64,000 nt of DNA from Veillonella rodentium. GTDB taxonomy: Bacteria; Bacillota; Negativicutes; Veillonellales; Veillonellaceae. Shown here in pieces: positions 34,720-42,527 of the stretch. Both the position numbers and the translations under genes were made by a program. The DNA lies in contig NZ_LT906470.1 of NCBI RefSeq assembly GCF_900187285.1, positions 1,193,501 to 1,257,500 on the forward strand. The letters are read 5' to 3'. A model generated the notes under the pieces. The model saw only the letters and a program-made list of their open reading frames with translations, was not told the origin of the DNA and did no database searches. Each line of letters opens with the position of its first letter. Positions within the stretch are counted from its first letter, which is position 1.

Positions 34720-34947
34720 TTATAAACTACTGACAGTTTGTTTGATGAGTTTATCAACATCAAAACCATTAATCTTGGTTAAAGTCTTACCACATCTAAC
34801 ACTTCTTGTTTTTGCGATTACATCTAGTACATCTTTTAGTTCGGTGATTTCTTTTTGATGAATTTTATATTCGCCATTTTCACGTTCTAACAAGTTAATT
34901 CGTTTTGTTATATATAGTTCAACTACATCAATTTTTTTCATACTCAT
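34720..34947 (-). CDS. Small phage protein, unknown function
   Basis: 75 residues; GAGGAC precedes the ATG. Helical and charged (ELYITKRINLLERENGEYKI, TELKDVLDVIAKTRS), no membrane segment. It overlaps the HNH gene by 20 bases and precedes the replication initiator. No family recognised. Confidence 0.55.
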   Translation of the reverse strand: MSMKKIDVVELYITKRINLLERENGEYKIHQKEITELKDVLDVIAKTRSVRCGKTLTKINGFDVDKLIKQTVSSL

Positions 34948-35203
34948 CTGTCCTCTTTTCTACTTCCTCTAACAAGTGTTTGCGTATCTCTTTTGCGAAC
35001 ACTCCATGTGCTTGATTGTGGCATTGCATACACAAGCAAGCTAGATTTCTCAATTCACTTAAACCACCTTGTGAACGAAACACTATGTGGTGGCATTGTT
35101 CCGCCCTGTAGCCACATATAACGCATTGTCCGTTATCACGTTCATATGCCTGTTTCCTTGTTACCGAATACAGTTTGTTATCTCTTTTCTTTCTGTTGTT
35201 CAC
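34928..35203 (-). CDS. HNH endonuclease
   Basis: 91 residues. Zinc-binding CVICGYRAEQCHHIVFRSQG and CMQCHNQAHG give the H-H...N...H core of the HNH fold with two CxxC pairs. It overlaps the NinB-like gene by 26 bases. In the recombination/replication cluster it may nick or resolve DNA; a homing function is less likely as it is a tightly packed operon gene. Confidence 0.82.
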   Translation of the reverse strand: MNNRKKRDNKLYSVTRKQAYERDNGQCVICGYRAEQCHHIVFRSQGGLSELRNLACLCMQCHNQAHGVFAKEIRKHLLEEVEKRTDEYEKN

Positions 35204-35735
35204 TCTCCCACCCCTCTATGAGTGATTGAATGTACTCACTAGGTTCTAATTTGATGCCTAGTTGTTCACATTCATCTGTTAGACAATCAATCAATCGTGC
35301 CATCTCTTTTGTGTTGTATACGCTGCTGCCGTGGTAACACATAATATTGTGATAACCTTTGATGCTTTTACATTCACCAGCATCTTCGGCTAACCATCCG
35401 ATGCCGTGTGATTGCCATATTTGTATATAGCGTTCAACTGCATCTTCTCGGACTGGAACATATGTGAAATGTCCACAGTCCTTGATAGCTTTTTTGTACA
35501 CATCTTCTTTTGTTGTGTAACTATTCTTGCTTAATTCAACTGCAATCTTCTGTGCTATAAGCCAGCAGTAAGAATTGGCATTTAGACTTCTTGATTTAGT
35601 TTTACGTTTGATTTCTACTGTGTACTCTTTGTCAGTATTAATCTTTGATAGATCATTGTCCTGTGGCGCAGGTATTACTACCATTACACCTAGTGGCGAA
35701 CGTAATAGTTCAATACCTTTTACGCTCCATTTCAT
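35178..35735 (-). CDS. NinB/Orf-like recombination protein
   Basis: 185 residues. TKSRSLNANSYCWLIAQKIA matches the R-S-L-x-x-N-x-x-x-W signature seen in NinB/lambda-Orf-type and related Firmicute phage proteins; GSSVYNTKEMARLIDCLTDE follows. Lambda Orf helps load recombination proteins onto SSB-coated DNA. It is located between ERF and HNH genes and overlaps ERF by 4 bases, which supports a recombination role. Confidence 0.6.
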   Translation of the reverse strand: MKWSVKGIELLRSPLGVMVVIPAPQDNDLSKINTDKEYTVEIKRKTKSRSLNANSYCWLIAQKIAVELSKNSYTTKEDVYKKAIKDCGHFTYVPVREDAVERYIQIWQSHGIGWLAEDAGECKSIKGYHNIMCYHGSSVYNTKEMARLIDCLTDECEQLGIKLEPSEYIQSLIEGWESEQQKEKR

Positions 35736-36355
35736 CGTTTAGCGTACCTTTGTGCATTCACCCAATTAAACGCTTGTTGGTAGTGTTCTTGTGTCATATC
35801 TTTTGACTCATTAACCTTTAGCGTTTCTTTTAGATAGTGTTTTAAATCATCTTCACTAATACCACCTTGTGTGGCTCTAGCTTTTAGCGTTTGCCAGTTG
35901 TATACAGTTTCTTGTGTTTGTTGTACTGGCTTTTTGCTATTGTCCATTGTGTCAGCATCTTTTGTATCATCGATACACAACAACGCATTGAGTGCGTACT
36001 TTCTAGCGTAAGATGATGTAGCACCTGTAATTTGGCTTTCATCCATACCTTTTTTTGTATCAGGTTCTCTTGCATATGCAGTCGCACTTACAATCTCTCT
36101 ACCATCAGTAATTTTTGCGGTAGCTTTTACATAGTATCGCTCACCAATTTGTACGATTTCATCATCAATAAGAAGTGCTAAGTCATGTTCTTTTAACAAT
36201 GGTTTAACACCCTCTAAAATGTCCTCACAACTGCGGTAGTTGTATTTACCAAAGGAATTGTATTGTCCTTTAGGTGCTTTCAACTTATGTTGAATATCAC
36301 CAACCCTTTGAGTTAAAATTACTTGGCTATCAGTTATTTTTTCTATGTTTTCCAT
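35732..36355 (-). CDS. ERF-family single-strand annealing protein
   Basis: 207 residues. YNSFGKYNYRSCEDILEGVK, then ATAYAREPDTKKGMDESQ and ITGATSSYARKYALNALLCI-D-D are the hallmark motifs of the ERF superfamily. The C-terminus (about 140-207) is a less conserved tail that may bind SSB. It anneals complementary single strands for phage recombination and circularisation. Confidence 0.9.
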   Translation of the reverse strand: MENIEKITDSQVILTQRVGDIQHKLKAPKGQYNSFGKYNYRSCEDILEGVKPLLKEHDLALLIDDEIVQIGERYYVKATAKITDGREIVSATAYAREPDTKKGMDESQITGATSSYARKYALNALLCIDDTKDADTMDNSKKPVQQTQETVYNWQTLKARATQGGISEDDLKHYLKETLKVNESKDMTQEHYQQAFNWVNAQRYAKR

Positions 36356-36362
36356 GTTTCAC

Positions 36363-36851
36363 CTAACCAATCTGCAAGTTCATGTGTTTTTCAATTCTTG
36401 CACCAGCTACTTCTTGTTCTGCTTTGATTGCTTTCTTGATTGCAACCTTATCGGCAGTAATTGTTGTTTTTCTAAACTCATCAGGCAATGCATACAAATC
36501 ATCAATTTCTACTGTTTCGCTTTCTTTGTAGTAGCATTTGAATTGTCCAACTTTCTTTTCTGTTAGTTGGTTTTCTTTCATGACATGATCAATGTTATTT
36601 TTCAATCGTTCTGTCATGTTTTCTAAAGTCTTAGCTTTAGCACTTAGCCGTTTTGACTCATCCTTAAATGCTTGAATATCACCTTTGATATTGCGGATAA
36701 ACATTGCAGTATTTTCGATTTTTTCATCGATGCTGCAATCTAACATATCCAAAGTATCTTGGATGGCTTGCATATCCTCTTCGGTTTCAGCCACCTCTAA
36801 CATCGCTTGCAACTCTTTATAATCTTTATTTAGTTCATATAAACTTGGCAT
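36363..36851 (-). CDS. Gp157-family phage protein
   Basis: 162 residues. A long N-terminal coiled coil (about 1-95), then KVGQFKCYYKESETVEIDD and the end PDEFRKTTITADKVAIKKAI, the signature of Siphovirus Gp157 (S. thermophilus phage resistance-associated) proteins. AAGGAG precedes the ATG. These genes usually stand directly before ERF or RecT, as here. Function not firmly known. Confidence 0.8.
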   Translation of the reverse strand: MPSLYELNKDYKELQAMLEVAETEEDMQAIQDTLDMLDCSIDEKIENTAMFIRNIKGDIQAFKDESKRLSAKAKTLENMTERLKNNIDHVMKENQLTEKKVGQFKCYYKESETVEIDDLYALPDEFRKTTITADKVAIKKAIKAEQEVAGARIEKHMNLQIG

Positions 36852-36884
36852 TTAAATTCTCCTTATACTTGTGATAAAATATAA

Positions 36885-36957
36885 GTAGAGATATTTCACA
36901 TACTCTCTACAAAGTCCGCTGAAACTTCTTCTACACTTTTCACTAGCGGACTTTTTT
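36885..36957 (+). ncRNA. Candidate plus-strand small RNA or antisense terminator
   Basis: Plus strand: GTAGAGA (36885-36891) pairs with TCTCTAC (36904-36910), then AAGTCCGCT (36912-36920) pairs with AGCGGACTT (36945-36953) followed by six T. The second is a good terminator but points against the early operon. A TAAAAT box lies at 36875-36880 without a clear -35. Either a short regulatory RNA or a stop for antisense transcription. Confidence 0.4.
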
Positions 36958-37134
36958 ATTTGAATAGTATTTAATATCATCTATCCAATAACCAACTAAT
37001 ACCCAAGTTACAACTCCAAGCATTGTTTGACAGAACCATGTCCACCAATCAATAGTATCTAGTTGTAAACTTCCCATAGCACCAACGGCTATTAATGCTG
37101 CAAGCGCTCTAAGCCAATAACACAACTTAATCAT
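36943..37134 (-). CDS. Small membrane protein, two segments
   Basis: 63 residues: hydrophobic LRALAALIAVGAMGSL and MLGVVTWVLVGYWI separated by DTIDWWTWF, ending KKVR. Its stop codon lies in the stem of the plus-strand hairpin. Overlaps the excisionase-like gene by 8 bases. Function unknown; early-operon membrane proteins of phages often exclude other phages. Confidence 0.6.
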   Translation of the reverse strand: MIKLCYWLRALAALIAVGAMGSLQLDTIDWWTWFCQTMLGVVTWVLVGYWIDDIKYYSNKKVR

Positions 37135-37426
37135 CTACATAACCTCCTACAATCACTAGCATTTGGCTGGTGATTTTTTTTATTTCACTCTTTAACTTAT
37201 GGTTTTCTTTTCTTAGGCTTTCCACCTCGCTTTGTAGTTTCCTATAACCGATTGCGTTATATTCATCTTCAACACCAGCTAATGCTTCAACCTCTCTTTT
37301 GCTAAATTTCACACCGCTTATCGGTAACTGTGTTAGCTTTCCATCATTTCTTAGGTTGTATACAGATGTTGTTGAGATTTGTAACAGTTCGGCTACTTGC
37401 TCTACTGTGTATACAAGGCTCTCCAT
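37127..37426 (-). CDS. Excisionase / MerR-type helix-turn-helix protein
   Basis: 99 residues. N-terminal HTH_17-like domain (YTVEQVAELLQISTTSVYNL, DGKLTQLPISGVKFSKREVE) and a C-terminal coiled coil (about 60-88). It could be the excisionase partner of the integrase or an early regulator. A 15-bp palindrome (37442-37456) is placed 15 bases upstream, suggesting control by the lysogeny repressor or the Cro-like protein. Confidence 0.65.
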   Translation of the reverse strand: MESLVYTVEQVAELLQISTTSVYNLRNDGKLTQLPISGVKFSKREVEALAGVEDEYNAIGYRKLQSEVESLRKENHKLKSEIKKITSQMLVIVGGYVDD

Positions 37427-37441
37427 ATCTCATCCCCTTAT

Positions 37442-37456
37442 GTGAATTTAATTCAC
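37442..37456. promoter_or_regulatory. Palindromic operator
   Basis: GTGAATT-T-AATTCAC, a perfect 15-bp palindrome in the 34-base gap between the Cro-like and excisionase-like genes. It shares TGTGAATTT and TTCAC with the site at 37683-37701, so the same regulator probably binds both. Confidence 0.6.
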
Positions 37457-37460
37457 TATC

Positions 37461-37655
37461 TTATTTAAAAAAAATTTCTCTAGTTTCTTTGCTAGATAAC
37501 TTTAACAATTCAACTAGCTTTGCAATTTCAGATGCTTTAAATTCTGTATCACCTCTCAACTTCTTATATAAACCCTCTCTAGTAAGGTTTAACTCACTTG
37601 CTACATGAGATAACTTATATCCCTTGTTATCAATCATTTGTTTTAAGATGTTCAT
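37461..37655 (-). CDS. Cro-like helix-turn-helix regulator
   Basis: 64 residues from MNILKQMIDNKGYKLSHVAS; GGGGGTG upstream supports this ATG over the longer frame. The helix-turn-helix is SHVASELNLTREGLYKKLRG. It is the first gene transcribed leftward from the divergent switch region, the position of Cro. It would repress the repressor promoter and commit to lytic growth. Confidence 0.75.
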   Translation of the reverse strand: MNILKQMIDNKGYKLSHVASELNLTREGLYKKLRGDTEFKASEIAKLVELLKLSSKETREIFFK

Positions 37656-37682
37656 TCTACACCCCCTTTTTATTTTTTTGTT

Positions 37683-37701
37683 GTGTGAATTTCTTTCACA
37701 C
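37683..37701. promoter_or_regulatory. Operator overlapping the leftward promoter start
   Basis: GTGTGAA - TTTCT - TTCACAC, a 7-bp inverted repeat. It lies just downstream of the -10 at 37706-37711, covering the expected start point of the leftward transcript. Binding there would block early lytic transcription. Confidence 0.65.
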
Positions 37702-37705
37702 TCAT

Positions 37706-37734
37706 AATATAACATCGTGGTGAATGTATGTCAA
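37706..37734 (-). promoter_or_regulatory. Leftward early (lytic) promoter
   Basis: Minus strand TTGACA (37729-37734), 17-base spacer, TATATT (37706-37711). A near-consensus sigma-70 promoter about 50 bases upstream of the Cro-like ATG, with the operator at its start site. Confidence 0.8.
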
Positions 37735-37752
37735 CACTTTTTATTATAAAAG

Positions 37753-37781
37753 TTGATTTTATTTCACATTACATTTAAAAT
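37753..37781 (+). promoter_or_regulatory. Rightward repressor (lysogenic) promoter
   Basis: Plus strand TTGATT (37753-37758), 17-base spacer containing a TTTCACA half-site, TAAAAT (37776-37781). It stands 35 bases upstream of the repressor ATG, back to back with the lytic promoter. Confidence 0.7.
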
Positions 37782-37815
37782 CATAATAGATAATAGCGTT
37801 AAGAGGTGATTTGAC

Positions 37816-38169
37816 ATGACACTATATGACAATATAAAAACATTAAGAGAAAACCTGAAAATGTCGCAAGATGAATTAGCGAAAAAAGTTGGATATAAAG
37901 ATAGAACCAGTATTGCAAAGATTGAAAGCGGTAAAGTAGATTTATCTCAATCTAAAATATTTGCTTTCGCTAAGGCATTAAATACTACACCTGAAGAATT
38001 AATGGGTTTGAAATATTATGAAGATCGTGAAGTTTCAGAATATGCACAAGCCGTAAAAGATAACCCTAATCTTAGACTATTATTCGATGCTAGTAAGAAT
38101 ATGTCCAAAGATGATATTGAGTTTGTAATTAATACGATTGAAATGTTAAAGAAACGTGAGGGTAAATAA
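37816..38169 (+). CDS. CI-like lysogeny repressor
   Basis: 117 residues. N-terminal HTH_3 domain (LRENLKMSQDELAKKVGYKD then RTSIAKIESGKVDLSQSKIF), and a short C-terminal helical part (about 70-117). No LexA-type Ser/Lys self-cleavage domain is seen, so induction probably relies on another factor such as the ImmA-like peptidase encoded two genes downstream. Divergent from the Cro-like gene, with GTGAA/TTCAC operators between. Confidence 0.85.
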   Translation: MTLYDNIKTLRENLKMSQDELAKKVGYKDRTSIAKIESGKVDLSQSKIFAFAKALNTTPEELMGLKYYEDREVSEYAQAVKDNPNLRLLFDASKNMSKDDIEFVINTIEMLKKREGK

Positions 38170-38170
38170 T

Positions 38171-38458
38171 ATGGAATTGCTATTATCTGTTATATCTATA
38201 GTGGCTTATTTCTTTGGCTATCCTACTATTGCTGGAATTGTAGGTATCATAGCCACTATATTATTTGTATTATTATATTCAAAACAAAACAAACCTTATG
38301 GAGTTTTTGTTCCGTGGTTAATCATTTCAATTCTACTAAATGTATTATTTGTTAATTACAAACCCAACTTTATATTAAGCATAGGTATTGTTTCTTCAAT
38401 GTCTATATGGCTTACTTCTGTTTTGGTTTGGTTGTTCAGTTTAGTAACCAATAAATAA
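38171..38458 (+). CDS. Membrane protein of the lysogeny operon
   Basis: 95 residues from MELLLSVISIVAYFFG (GAGGG 8 bases upstream); three or four hydrophobic segments cover almost the whole length. It lies between repressor and ImmA-like genes and would be expressed in the lysogen. By location it could be a superinfection-exclusion protein, but no family is recognised. Confidence 0.65.
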   Translation: MELLLSVISIVAYFFGYPTIAGIVGIIATILFVLLYSKQNKPYGVFVPWLIISILLNVLFVNYKPNFILSIGIVSSMSIWLTSVLVWLFSLVTNK

Positions 38459-38516
38459 TGAGGAATTTTATACACATTATTTTATGTACAATATCCCCAT
38501 AAGGGGGTTAAGTATT

Positions 38517-38774
38517 ATGAATATAGTTTTGATTTACACTAAGTTAAGACCTACACAAACTGCGGTATTAAAACTAAACGATGATGGTACTTACACCATT
38601 CTCGTTAATAGTGATAAACCTATTGATGTACAACGTAAAGGTATACTTCATGAGATAGGTCATATATTAAATGATGATATGTATAGTCATGCTCATATTG
38701 ATTTAATCGAACGCATGGCACACGCAAGGGAAATTGAGTTTGAGGGTATCAACTTCTACACACATATATTATGA
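38517..38774 (+). CDS. ImmA/IrrE-like metallopeptidase, short form
   Basis: 85 residues from MNIVLIYTKL, with AAGGGGG upstream. The zinc site is HEIGHILNDDMYSHAHID, with a later Glu/Arg-rich helix (IERMAHAREIEFEG). ImmA peptidases cleave the phage or ICE repressor after DNA damage. It is short for the family, keeping little beyond the zincin core, so activity needs proof. A CCCC-ATAA-GGGG hairpin covers its Shine-Dalgarno. Confidence 0.7.
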   Translation: MNIVLIYTKLRPTQTAVLKLNDDGTYTILVNSDKPIDVQRKGILHEIGHILNDDMYSHAHIDLIERMAHAREIEFEGINFYTHIL

Positions 38775-38782
38775 GGTGAATT

Positions 38783-39853
38783 ATGCAATACAATTTCACT
38801 ATCAGAAAAAAGGATAAAGGGTTTCAAATCATTGTAGCTTACAAAGACGGCTACAAATGGAAACAGAAATCGAAACAAGGGTTCAAAACTAAACGTGAGG
38901 CAAAAGAATACGGACACGTTATAGTTAAAGAGTTAGACAAAACCGCACTACTTACAAAAGATACAGAATTAAAAGAATTAACATTCAAGGAATTTGCGGA
39001 TATGTTCCTTGAAATAAAAAAGGCACACATTGCGCACAGTACTTTGGTTATGTACAATCACGCTATATGTGCTTACAAATCAATTCACGATATGAAATTG
39101 TCTGACATTAAACCGCTACACATTCAGAATGTAGTAAATAAGATGGTTTCATCACCTACTACAATTACAACGTATTATAAAGTAGTTAGTCGGATATTCT
39201 ACATAGCGATAAACCCATACAAAATAGTTTCAGATAATCCATGTAATGGTGTTAGGTTGCCACGTGTGGAACGTAAGAATATGATCCATACGATAACAGA
39301 TGAAGATTTAAACCAATTCGCAAAGTTCATGCGTGAGAAATATCCACAAGCCTATTATTTCTTACAGATAGCACGATATACAGGAATGAGGTTTAGTGAA
39401 GTATACGGACTAACTTGGAATGATATATCACTAAAAAATCGCCAAATTCACATCAACAAGCAACTTTCGTTCCGTAAAGGTGCAATCACCTTTGAGAAAA
39501 CCAAAACCGCCAATTCGGTACGAATTTTGCCAATTCCGCCCATATTAGAAAACATACTAATAGAATACAAATCACATGAGTTAGAGTTTGAACATGACCT
39601 TGTATTAAACCCATACAAGAAAAATGGTGTTAAATGGCAAATCAACACCTATTTAAAACGCTTTGGAGATAACCTATCGGCACATAACCTTAGACATACC
39701 TATGCTACAAAGCTATTAGCAAATGGACTAGATGTGAAAACTGTATCATCACTACTTGGTGATACACCACAAATGGTGATGAAAACCTATGTGCATTATA
39801 ACGATGAAATGAAAGCAGCGGCATCAAATGCAGTTGCTAATATTTTTAAATAA
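38783..39853 (+). CDS. int: Tyrosine-recombinase integrase
   Basis: 356 residues: N-terminal AP2-like arm-binding domain (KDKGFQIIVAYKDGYKWKQK), SAM-like core-binding domain (about 65-165), catalytic domain with Arg203 (TGMRFSEV), Lys near 239-241, HNLRH (His301, Arg304) and the nucleophile Tyr336. The usual His of the L-G-H box reads Asp (LLGDTP), a tolerated variant. GAGGTG precedes the ATG. It is the last phage gene before the host pilin gene, so the attachment site is expected just downstream. Confidence 0.92.
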   Translation: MQYNFTIRKKDKGFQIIVAYKDGYKWKQKSKQGFKTKREAKEYGHVIVKELDKTALLTKDTELKELTFKEFADMFLEIKKAHIAHSTLVMYNHAICAYKSIHDMKLSDIKPLHIQNVVNKMVSSPTTITTYYKVVSRIFYIAINPYKIVSDNPCNGVRLPRVERKNMIHTITDEDLNQFAKFMREKYPQAYYFLQIARYTGMRFSEVYGLTWNDISLKNRQIHINKQLSFRKGAITFEKTKTANSVRILPIPPILENILIEYKSHELEFEHDLVLNPYKKNGVKWQINTYLKRFGDNLSAHNLRHTYATKLLANGLDVKTVSSLLGDTPQMVMKTYVHYNDEMKAAASNAVANIFK

Positions 39854-39854
39854 A

Positions 39855-39874
39855 ATTTTTGACGATTTTTGACG
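39855..39874. repeat. Tandem 10-bp repeat next to integrase, candidate arm site
   Basis: ATTTTTGACG occurs twice in direct tandem immediately after the integrase stop. Short direct repeats between int and the attachment core are typical integrase arm-binding sites. Confidence 0.4.
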
Positions 39875-39965
39875 AATTGGATATTCAACCATTAAAAAGT
39901 ACAGTAAATAAGTACTTCTTTAAACTTACAACCTTAACAATCATATACAACTGAGTGGCATTTTT
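39875..39965. other. Prophage/host junction (attR region)
   Basis: Sequence changes from phage intergenic to a host pilin coding frame (minus strand) within this interval. Codons for NATQLYMI near 39940-39965 read as pilin helix; the remaining codons (VKVVSLKKYLFTVLFNG) do not. The exact core cannot be defined without the other prophage end, which is outside the window. Confidence 0.55.
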
Positions 39966-40220
39966 AATAATCTGAATATCAGCAGTTTCCTTAGCCGCTT
40001 TAGCTTTATCCGCTGCGCTCATAAACTGTGGCATCGCGATGGCCGCCAATATTGCAATAACAGCAACTACCACCATTAATTCCACCAAGGTGAACCCGCC
40101 TTTGCGCGATCTTTTAAGGTCCTGCTGAACATGCCCTAATTTCAGATGACTTAAAACCCATTGACTACAGCGATGTAATCTTTCATCAACTGTATTGACA
40201 AACCGTAACATGTAACTCAT
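39885..40220 (-). pseudogene. Type IV prepilin / ComGC-like pilin, 3' part replaced by prophage
   Basis: 111 residues from ATG 40220 (AAGGAG upstream). A 41-residue leader ends RSRKGG, then the class III cleavage site and helix FTLVELMVVVAVIAILAAIA, with Glu at position 5 of the mature chain. The helix continues through ADKAKAAKETADIQIIKNAT then QLYMI, after which about 17 residues of unrelated sequence end the frame at the prophage border. The globular C-terminal domain expected of a pilin is missing. It could still be inserted in the membrane but should not assemble a normal pilus. Confidence 0.75.
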
Positions 40221-40323
40221 ACTGTTCTCCTTTTCATTTCACACAAAAACTATTTTTTATTCCTTTACAATAACAACTCTAATTTATAATCAAAATAAAC
40301 CTTCATAAATAACGATATGTCGC

Positions 40324-41499
40324 TCAATATCCGCTGAGAGATGAAATTGATGTAAACAACGGATACATAACAGATACAACGAGGACAGCTACACCAATTC
40401 CCATAACCGTTAACAGAATCGGCTCCAACAGTCTCTCTAAACGCCCTATATACTTTGCCAATATCAATTCGTAATAGCGACCGCAGTGTTTTAACATCGT
40501 TACGAGTTCTCCGCTTTCCTCTCCGATAGATACCATTTGCCATATGAAAGTATTCCCTATATGTGCAGTTTCTAAACTTTCACATAAAGAGTGACCGCTT
40601 AACAGTTCTCTTTTCACGTATTCACTGCATTCACGACCATATAGATTAGGCCATAAAGGTTGGGTAATCTCTACAGTTTGAATAATAGAAAGCCCCGCCT
40701 CCAACAACAAGGCCCAAATCTTGAGCATACTCGTATAATACATACAGGTTAACCATTGATGACGATGAGCCAGCCGCCATAACCTACGATGTACTGCATG
40801 CCGTATACGATATTGCTTATAGCCCCATAGAATACAGGCTGCAACTAGAAAATGAATACCTATTGCCGTTGCCGGATGATCCTTTAACCCCTGTCCTAAT
40901 GCAAATAGAGCTCTAGTCATCATCGGCAATTCAATATGCATCGTCTCAAACACCTTCTGAAAGGACGGAATAATAAACAATACGGTGACAAAGAAAAATA
41001 AATTCATCAGAACTAAGAGAAATGCCGGATATGAGATGGCGCTGATAATCTTTTGACGCAGTTGCCGTTCCCATTCATAATGATGTGAAATATACCGCAA
41101 ACTCTCTCCTAACGTACCCGATGCCTCTCCGCTCTCAAGCAGAGCCAATGCGATGGGCGGACAGCCTTCATTCCGAAAGGCCTGAGACAAAGGTTGCCCT
41201 CGCTCAATTGATTCGTAAAGAGCCCTGTACACTAATGCTCTACGGCCATTACAAAGCAAATGCAGAGCGCGTCTCAAAGGGACTCCGGACTCTATCAGTA
41301 GTCCCAACTGATAAGTTATATCGGCCACCACTTCATGACTCCATGATTGTACCTTTGATTTTTCTTTGCGGTTAATACGATAAATCCGGAATCCGTCACG
41401 TTTTAATCGAAGTGCTATTTCTCGTTCGGATTCACCCCACAATACACCCTTTACGGTTTCATCCGCATCATTTCTTACTACATATTCATATGCATCCAT
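40324..41499 (-). CDS. Type IV pilus / type II secretion inner-membrane platform protein (GspF/PilC/ComGB)
   Basis: 391 residues. Two repeated T2SSF domains: LGLLIESGVPLRRALHLLCN with LLESGEASGTLGESLRYI in the first, LLLEAGLSIIQTVEITQPLW with VSIGEESGELVTMLKHCG in the second. Membrane segments about 165-190, 215-235 and 365-388. It forms the assembly platform turned by the ATPases encoded just upstream. The next gene is the pilin. Confidence 0.88.
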   Translation of the reverse strand: MDAYEYVVRNDADETVKGVLWGESEREIALRLKRDGFRIYRINRKEKSKVQSWSHEVVADITYQLGLLIESGVPLRRALHLLCNGRRALVYRALYESIERGQPLSQAFRNEGCPPIALALLESGEASGTLGESLRYISHHYEWERQLRQKIISAISYPAFLLVLMNLFFFVTVLFIIPSFQKVFETMHIELPMMTRALFALGQGLKDHPATAIGIHFLVAACILWGYKQYRIRHAVHRRLWRLAHRHQWLTCMYYTSMLKIWALLLEAGLSIIQTVEITQPLWPNLYGRECSEYVKRELLSGHSLCESLETAHIGNTFIWQMVSIGEESGELVTMLKHCGRYYELILAKYIGRLERLLEPILLTVMGIGVAVLVVSVMYPLFTSISSLSGY

Positions 41500-41507
41500 G
41501 CTTACTC

Positions 41508-42527
41508 CTATGACAATTGCTGATCAAGCAAAGAATGTAACTGTTGATATCCACCGTATTGGGCCTTTACATCGCGTATCGACATCTCCAACGTCTTCAT
41601 GGGCATCTGTGTTTCCTGTATGGAAACAATTTGCGGCTCTTTTCGGGTCCGTATAAGATTAGCCACCGCATGCGTATTCAGTAAGATGTCTCGAATCGTG
41701 ATGAACTGTTGATTCCACCGCAATAACCGTTGACATATGACTGCACGTAACACTTGAGAGATTTGGCTGCGTACCTCTTCTTGTTGTTCACTCGGAAAAA
41801 GTGAAATCATTCTATGTACAGCCATTACAGCCCGTTGGGTATGCATCGTAGCCATTACCAAGTGCCCCGTTTCAGCAGCATGTAAAGCCGCCTCCAGTGT
41901 TTCCCGATCACGCAGTTCGCCTACCATAATCACATCGGGATCTTCACGCAGTGCATCCCGTATTCCTGAGGACATAGAAATGATGTCACAACCCAATTGG
42001 CGTTGATGGATAAGGGATTTCTGCGCAACGAACTCGAACTCGATGGGATCCTCCAGTGTAATAATGTGTTTTTCCATTGTTTGATTAATATAATCAATGC
42101 AACACGCTAAGGTATAGCTTTTACCGCTACCCGTCGGACCGCATACCAAAAGCAATCCGTCATGAGCGGCACATAAATTTTGCAATAACTTGCCTTCACC
42201 GGTATCATCCAAACCCAATTTATGATGGCATAAAAGCCGCAACGTGCCGCATATAATATGATTAGCACGATATAAATGAACCCTGATTCGTACACCGCAG
42301 CAGGAGCATGCTTCGTCTAAAGACTGCCATTCGTCAGATTCTATACCGCATCGCTGTAAGATATCCTCAATGAGTTCAGTTGTGCAAATCATATGTGTAG
42401 GCTTTAATCCGTCTCCACTTCGTAAATAAATCAGCTGTCCACATTGTAAGTGAATATCTGTAGAAGATTTTTCCAAAGCTTGCTGCACAATACCTTCAAG
42501 ATCAACTATCTTACAACAAGAGTCCAC
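41508..42527 (-). CDS. pilT: PilT-like retraction ATPase
   Basis: 339 residues. Walker A GPTGSGKS (130-136), Asp box LEDPIEFEF, Walker B-type GELRDRETLEAALHAAETG, and HTQ/His box MATMHTQRAVMAVHRMISLF. The order and length match PilT, which powers pilus retraction and DNA uptake. It overlaps the upstream GspE-like gene by 17 bases. An assembly ATPase followed by a retraction ATPase marks this as a retractable type IV pilus locus. Confidence 0.85.
   Translation of the reverse strand: MDSCCKIVDLEGIVQQALEKSSTDIHLQCGQLIYLRSGDGLKPTHMICTTELIEDILQRCGIESDEWQSLDEACSCCGVRIRVHLYRANHIICGTLRLLCHHKLGLDDTGEGKLLQNLCAAHDGLLLVCGPTGSGKSYTLACCIDYINQTMEKHIITLEDPIEFEFVAQKSLIHQRQLGCDIISMSSGIRDALREDPDVIMVGELRDRETLEAALHAAETGHLVMATMHTQRAVMAVHRMISLFPSEQQEEVRSQISQVLRAVICQRLLRWNQQFITIRDILLNTHAVANLIRTRKEPQIVSIQETQMPMKTLEMSIRDVKAQYGGYQQLHSLLDQQLS

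Noticed and set aside
40265-40543. 92-residue minus frame overlapping the platform-protein gene end
   Set aside because: Overlaps the conserved GspF C-terminus in another frame; no ribosome site.
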